A program made the translations under genes and the position numbers. Below are positions 7,905 through 10,698 of a stretch of DNA of 10,698 nt, piece by piece. Each line of letters opens with the position of its first letter. The stretch's first letter is position 1. The notes under the pieces are model-generated. The model saw only the letters and a list, made by a program, of their open reading frames with translations, did not search any database and was not told where the DNA came from. The stretch is from an uncultured Klebsiella sp. GTDB taxonomy: Bacteria; Pseudomonadota; Gammaproteobacteria; Enterobacterales; Enterobacteriaceae. The stretch spans positions 1 through 10,698 of the forward strand of contig CABUCP010000060.1 in assembly GCA_902490055.1 (NCBI GenBank), read 5' to 3'.

Positions 7905-7926
7905 TACTTATTAGTGGTCATAAGTT
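7905..7926. promoter_or_regulatory. Palindrome with NarL/NarP-like heptamers in the nirD-cysG spacer
   Basis: TACTTAT at 7905-7911 matches the NarL heptamer consensus TACYYMT exactly; the opposite strand at 7920-7926 reads AACTTAT, 6 of 7. ACTTAT and ATAAGT (7906-7911 and 7920-7925) form a perfect 6-bp inverted repeat around 8 nt. NarP and high-affinity NarL sites usually have heptamers 2 nt apart, not 8, so this is at best an unusual site. Confidence 0.25.
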
Positions 7927-7934
7927 GAATATAT

Positions 7935-7961
7935 GGTTCCCCCCGCGGCGCGGAGGGAACC
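7935..7961 (-). repeat. Strong hairpin 8 nt after the nirD stop
   Basis: GGTTCCC (7935-7941) and GGGAACC (7955-7961) form a 7-bp stem that continues, after one C/A mismatch, into further GC pairs. In the minus-strand transcript it begins 8 nt after the nirD stop. The following bases are ATATATTCAACTT, with few U, so it looks like an mRNA-stabilising or processing hairpin or a leaky terminator rather than a full stop. It could reduce read-through from nirBD into cysG. Confidence 0.55.
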
Positions 7962-7969
7962 TTGCGGCA

Positions 7970-8296
7970 TCAGGCTTTTAGCTGAACTTTGCCATCTTTT
8001 ACGCGGGCTTCGTAATGGGCGATAGAGTGGCTCTCATCTTCCATACACAGGCCATCGCTGAGGCGGAAACGCTGTTTTTTTAGCGGGCTGGCAACCCACA
8101 GCGCGCCTTCGTGCTCGGCGATAATCCCGCGGGACAGTACGCTGGCGTTGAAGAACGGGTCGATATTGCTAATGGCGAAGACTCTGTCGTCATGGTACGG
8201 ACGGAAGATTGCCACCTGCTGCTGACCCAGCAGCGCGCAGACACCGGTTGCCGGCAGGATGTCGTCAATTTTGCAGATGTTTACCCACTGGCTCAT
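7970..8296 (-). CDS. nirD: Nitrite reductase (NADH) small subunit
   Basis: NirD is the small partner of NirB in the cytoplasmic NADH-dependent nitrite reductase that reduces nitrite to ammonium. The 108-aa product has the E. coli length and starts MSQWVNICKIDDILPATG. It belongs to the Rieske-like NirD family, but the CxH...CxxH iron-sulfur ligands are absent, as is normal for the short enterobacterial form: only three cysteines occur (C8, C20 and the one in GLCMED) and none is in such a pair. VASPLKKQRFRLSDG is the recognisable C-terminal region. The ATG lies within an ATGA overlap with the nirB stop, and GGAGGA at 8303-8308 gives a 6-nt spacer, so translation is coupled. A hairpin follows 8 nt after the stop; the gene after it is cysG rather than nirC. 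Confidence 0.97.
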   Translation of the reverse strand: MSQWVNICKIDDILPATGVCALLGQQQVAIFRPYHDDRVFAISNIDPFFNASVLSRGIIAEHEGALWVASPLKKQRFRLSDGLCMEDESHSIAHYEARVKDGKVQLKA

Positions 8297-10698
8297 GCGT
8301 TTTCCTCCACCAGAGTGACCGGGATACGCTCATACGGCGTGGCCGGACGATGCTGGTCACGTTCCGGCACAACCTGAACGTTCGGGTCGCGCTGGGCGCT
8401 GTTGATAAAGTGTTTGAAGCGCGTCTGCGCCGCTGGATTGTTAACGGTTTCGGTCCATTCGCAGGCAAAGGCTTCGCGCAGGCGCGCCAGCTCTTCTTCC
8501 AGATGCTCGTTCAGACCCAGCTTGTCGTCGATGATGACGCTACGCAGGTAGTCGATGCCGCCTTCCATGTTGTCCAACCACGGAGCGGTACGGGTTAGCT
8601 TATCGGCGGTACGGATATAGAACATCATAAAGCGGTCGAGATATTTGATCAGGGTTTCGCGATCGAGGTCGGCAGCCAGCAGATCGGCGTGGCGCGGTTT
8701 CATCCCGCCGTTACCGCAAACGTACAGGTTCCAGCCTTTCTCGGTGGCGATGATCCCAACGTCTTTCCCTTGAGCTTCCGCACATTCGCGGGTACAGCCG
8801 GAGACGCCGAACTTCATTTTGTGCGGTGTGCGGATGCCTTTGTAGCGGTTTTCCAGCTCAACGCCGAAGCCGACGCTATCGCCGACGCCGTAGCGACACC
8901 AGGTGCTGCCGACGCAGGTTTTCGCCATTCGTAGCGCTTTGGCATATGCATGGCCGGTTTCGAAGCCGGCTTCAATCAGCTGACGCCAGATTTCCGGCAG
9001 GTCGTCTTTCTGCGCGCCAAACAGGCCGATACGCTGGGAGCCGGTGATTTTGGTGTACAGATTAAATTCGCGCGCGATACGGCCGACGGCAACCAAACCT
9101 TCCGGCGTAATTTCCCCGCCAGCGGAACGCGGGATGACCGAGTAGGTCCCGTCTTTCTGAATGTTGGCGAGGAAGTTATCGTTGGTGTCCTGCAGCGGCG
9201 TGTGCTGCGGTTTGAGGATGTACTCATTCCAGCAGGAGGCCAGCAGGGAACCGACGGTTGGTTTACAGACTTCACAGCCGTAGCCCTGACCGTGTTTTTC
9301 CAGCAGTTCATCGAAGGTTTTGATGCCTTCGACGCGAATCAGGTGGAACAGCTCCTGACGAGAGTAGGCGAAGTGTTCACACAGATTGTTGTTCACTTCG
9401 ATACCCTGTTTCGCCAGTTCGGCGTTGAGCACCTGCGTGACCAGCGGAATACAGCCGCCGCAGCCGGTACCGGCTTTGGTTTCCGCTTTCAGCGCCGCGA
9501 CGGTGTGGCAGCCTTTGTTGATAGCGGCGATCAGGTCGCCTTTGCTAACGTCGAAGCAGGAACAAATCTGCGCGCTGTCCGGCAGTTTATCTACGCCGAT
9601 CGACGGCTTGCCGCTGCCGGCGTGGGCCGGGAGGATCAACGAGTCCGGGTTCTCCGGCAGCTCGATGGCATTCAGCACCAGCTGCAGCAGGTTGCCGTAA
9701 TCGCTGGTGTCGCCGACCAGTACCGCGCCGAGCAGGGTCTTGTTGTCTTCGCTGACGATAAGACGTTTGTAGACTTCTTTGCTTTCGTCGAGATAGACGT
9801 AGCTGCGGGCGCCCGGGGTGCGACCGTGGGCATCGCCGATACCGCCAACGTCAACGCCGAGCAGTTTCAGTTTGGCGCTGAGGTCGGCGCCGGTGAACAT
9901 ATTTTCGTTACCGAGGATATGGTCGACGGTGACCTGCGCCATTTTGTAACCCGGCGCGACCAGACCGTAGACGCGGTTATTCCAGCTGGCGCATTCGCCG
10001 ATCGCGTAGATATCCGGGTCGGAAGTCTGACAGGTATCGTTGACCATGATGCCGCCGCGCTGGGCGACCGCCAGGCCGCACTGTGTAGCCAGTTTGTCAC
10101 GTGGACGGATACCGGTAGAGAAGACGATGAAATCGACCTGCAGTTCGCTACCGTCGGCGAAGTGCATGGTTTTGCGCGCTTCAGTGCCCTGCTGGACGAT
10201 CTCTTTGGTATTTTTGCTGGTGTGAACTTTCACGCCCATGCTTTCGATTTTACGCTTCAGCTGCTCGCCGCCCATCTGGTCGAGCTGCTCGGCCATCAGC
10301 ATTGGCGCGAACTCGATTACGTGGGTTTCGACGCCGAGGTTTTTCAGCGCGCCGGCCGCTTCCAGGCCAAGCAGGCCGCCGCCGACGACCGCGCCGCGTT
10401 TGCTGCGGCGAGCGCAGGATTCGATAGCATTAAGATCTTCAATGGTGCGATAAACGAAGCAATCCTGAGTTTCCGAACCTTTAATCGGCGGGATCCACGG
10501 ATATGAACCAGTCGCCATAATCAGTTTGTCGTAGAAGACGGTACGACCTGCGCTGGAGTGGATGACTTTCTCCTGGCGGTTGATCGTGATCGCGCGTTCG
10601 CCGATCAGCACTTTGACGCCGTGTTTCTCATAGAAACCTTCACGTACCAGCGACAGCTCTTCAGCGGTGTGATGGGAGAAATAAGACGACAGGTGGAC
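8293..10698 (-). CDS. nirB: Nitrite reductase (NADH) large subunit (5' end beyond the window)
   Basis: NirB carries FAD, iron-sulfur clusters and siroheme and reduces nitrite to ammonium with NADH in the cytoplasm. The frame is open to the window edge and gives 801 residues beginning VHLSSYFSHH; E. coli NirB has 847, so 46 are missing, including the FAD GxGxxG. In full-length numbering: ATG (108-110) and GGGLLG (152-157) of the FAD/NAD(P)H reductase part; C425, C427, C459 and C462 (CxC and CxxC, BFD-like 2Fe-2S domain); a second BFD-like segment with C521 and C524; then the siroheme/4Fe-4S part with C641/C647 (CX5C) and C681/C685 (CX3C). All cofactor cysteines are intact. A GTG at 10609-10611 is internal (Val in VLIGERA), not a start. 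The promoter, known in E. coli to respond to FNR and NarL/NarP, lies outside the window. Confidence 0.98.
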   Translation of the reverse strand, partial: VHLSSYFSHHTAEELSLVREGFYEKHGVKVLIGERAITINRQEKVIHSSAGRTVFYDKLIMATGSYPWIPPIKGSETQDCFVYRTIEDLNAIESCARRSKRGAVVGGGLLGLEAAGALKNLGVETHVIEFAPMLMAEQLDQMGGEQLKRKIESMGVKVHTSKNTKEIVQQGTEARKTMHFADGSELQVDFIVFSTGIRPRDKLATQCGLAVAQRGGIMVNDTCQTSDPDIYAIGECASWNNRVYGLVAPGYKMAQVTVDHILGNENMFTGADLSAKLKLLGVDVGGIGDAHGRTPGARSYVYLDESKEVYKRLIVSEDNKTLLGAVLVGDTSDYGNLLQLVLNAIELPENPDSLILPAHAGSGKPSIGVDKLPDSAQICSCFDVSKGDLIAAINKGCHTVAALKAETKAGTGCGGCIPLVTQVLNAELAKQGIEVNNNLCEHFAYSRQELFHLIRVEGIKTFDELLEKHGQGYGCEVCKPTVGSLLASCWNEYILKPQHTPLQDTNDNFLANIQKDGTYSVIPRSAGGEITPEGLVAVGRIAREFNLYTKITGSQRIGLFGAQKDDLPEIWRQLIEAGFETGHAYAKALRMAKTCVGSTWCRYGVGDSVGFGVELENRYKGIRTPHKMKFGVSGCTRECAEAQGKDVGIIATEKGWNLYVCGNGGMKPRHADLLAADLDRETLIKYLDRFMMFYIRTADKLTRTAPWLDNMEGGIDYLRSVIIDDKLGLNEHLEEELARLREAFACEWTETVNNPAAQTRFKHFINSAQRDPNVQVVPERDQHRPATPYERIPVTLVEENA
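8303..8308 (-). promoter_or_regulatory. Strong Shine-Dalgarno for nirD inside the end of nirB
   Basis: The minus strand reads GGAGGA here, 6 nt before the nirD ATG, within codons for the last residues of NirB (VEENA). It supports the ATGA overlap start of nirD and suggests equal synthesis of both subunits. Confidence 0.8.

Larger units (their letters stand above)
7836..7944 (-). repeat. Long-range 8-bp complement in the nirD-cysG spacer
   Basis: On the plus strand GGGGGGAA (7836-7843) and TTCCCCCC (7937-7944) are exact reverse complements. In the minus-strand transcript the G-rich segment is the 3' arm of the hairpin at 7935-7961, and the C-rich segment lies just before the cysG ribosome site. 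The two pairings exclude each other. This arrangement resembles an attenuator, but 8 bp can arise by chance in biased sequence. Confidence 0.3.

Noticed and set aside
7904..7921. Five-codon reading frame (ATG ACC ACT AAT AAG TAG, minus strand) as a leader peptide before cysG
   Set aside because: It has no Shine-Dalgarno and shows no run of a regulatory amino acid; short frames like this occur by chance.
7921..7934. TTGAATATATGG as an FNR site
   Set aside because: Only one half-site resembles TTGAT and the second half does not match ATCAA.
8950..10506. A 518-codon open frame on the plus strand, opposite nirB
   Set aside because: The minus strand encodes a full-length-matching NirB with all cofactor cysteines. 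Long antisense frames are common in GC-rich enterobacterial genes that avoid codons giving reverse-strand stops; the antisense translation has no recognisable family and no ribosome site I could defend.
10609..10611. GTG as a nirB start giving 772 residues
   Set aside because: The frame continues to the window edge with conserved NirB sequence (HLSSYFSHH), so this is an internal valine.

Overview
The window is a stretch of conserved chromosome from a member of the Enterobacterales, most likely a GC-rich Enterobacteriaceae of the Klebsiella/Raoultella/Enterobacter kind. The proteins match, almost residue for residue and at nearly the same lengths, those I remember from E. coli K-12 (AroK, AroB, DamX, Dam, Rpe, Gph, TrpS, CysG, NirD, NirB). 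GC-rich third codon positions and scattered substitutions show that it is not E. coli itself. I cannot fix the genus from sequence alone.

Layout. Positions 1-6374 carry the classic dam superoperon on the plus strand: aroK (5' end cut off by the window), aroB, damX, dam, rpe, gph, trpS. These genes join two steps of the shikimate pathway, a septal peptidoglycan-binding protein, the GATC adenine methyltransferase, a pentose phosphate epimerase, phosphoglycolate phosphatase and tryptophanyl-tRNA synthetase. Spacing tightens downstream: 54, 84, 79 and 17 bp gaps, then two 8-bp overlaps. At 6392-6420 there is a near-perfect bidirectional intrinsic terminator. On the minus strand, converging on it, lies a nitrite reductase/siroheme unit transcribed nirB (5' end cut off at 10698), nirD, cysG. 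NirBD is the cytoplasmic NADH-dependent nitrite reductase, and CysG makes the siroheme that NirB needs.

What differs from the E. coli K-12 arrangement as I remember it: (i) nirC, the nitrite channel gene, is absent between nirD and cysG, leaving a 153-bp spacer; (ii) the yhfL/frl block between trpS and cysG is absent, so the two transcription units end 68 bp apart.

No stretch over 300 bp lacks a gene. No tRNA, rRNA, IS element, phage, CRISPR or toxin/defence gene is visible. I do not see a new multi-gene system here. The most worthwhile leads are non-coding: the structured nirD-cysG spacer (a strong hairpin, an alternative long-range pairing, a palindrome resembling NarL heptamers and a possible cysG promoter), a hairpin just ahead of dam, a hairpin plus possible promoter ahead of damX, and a dense GATC cluster at the start of damX.
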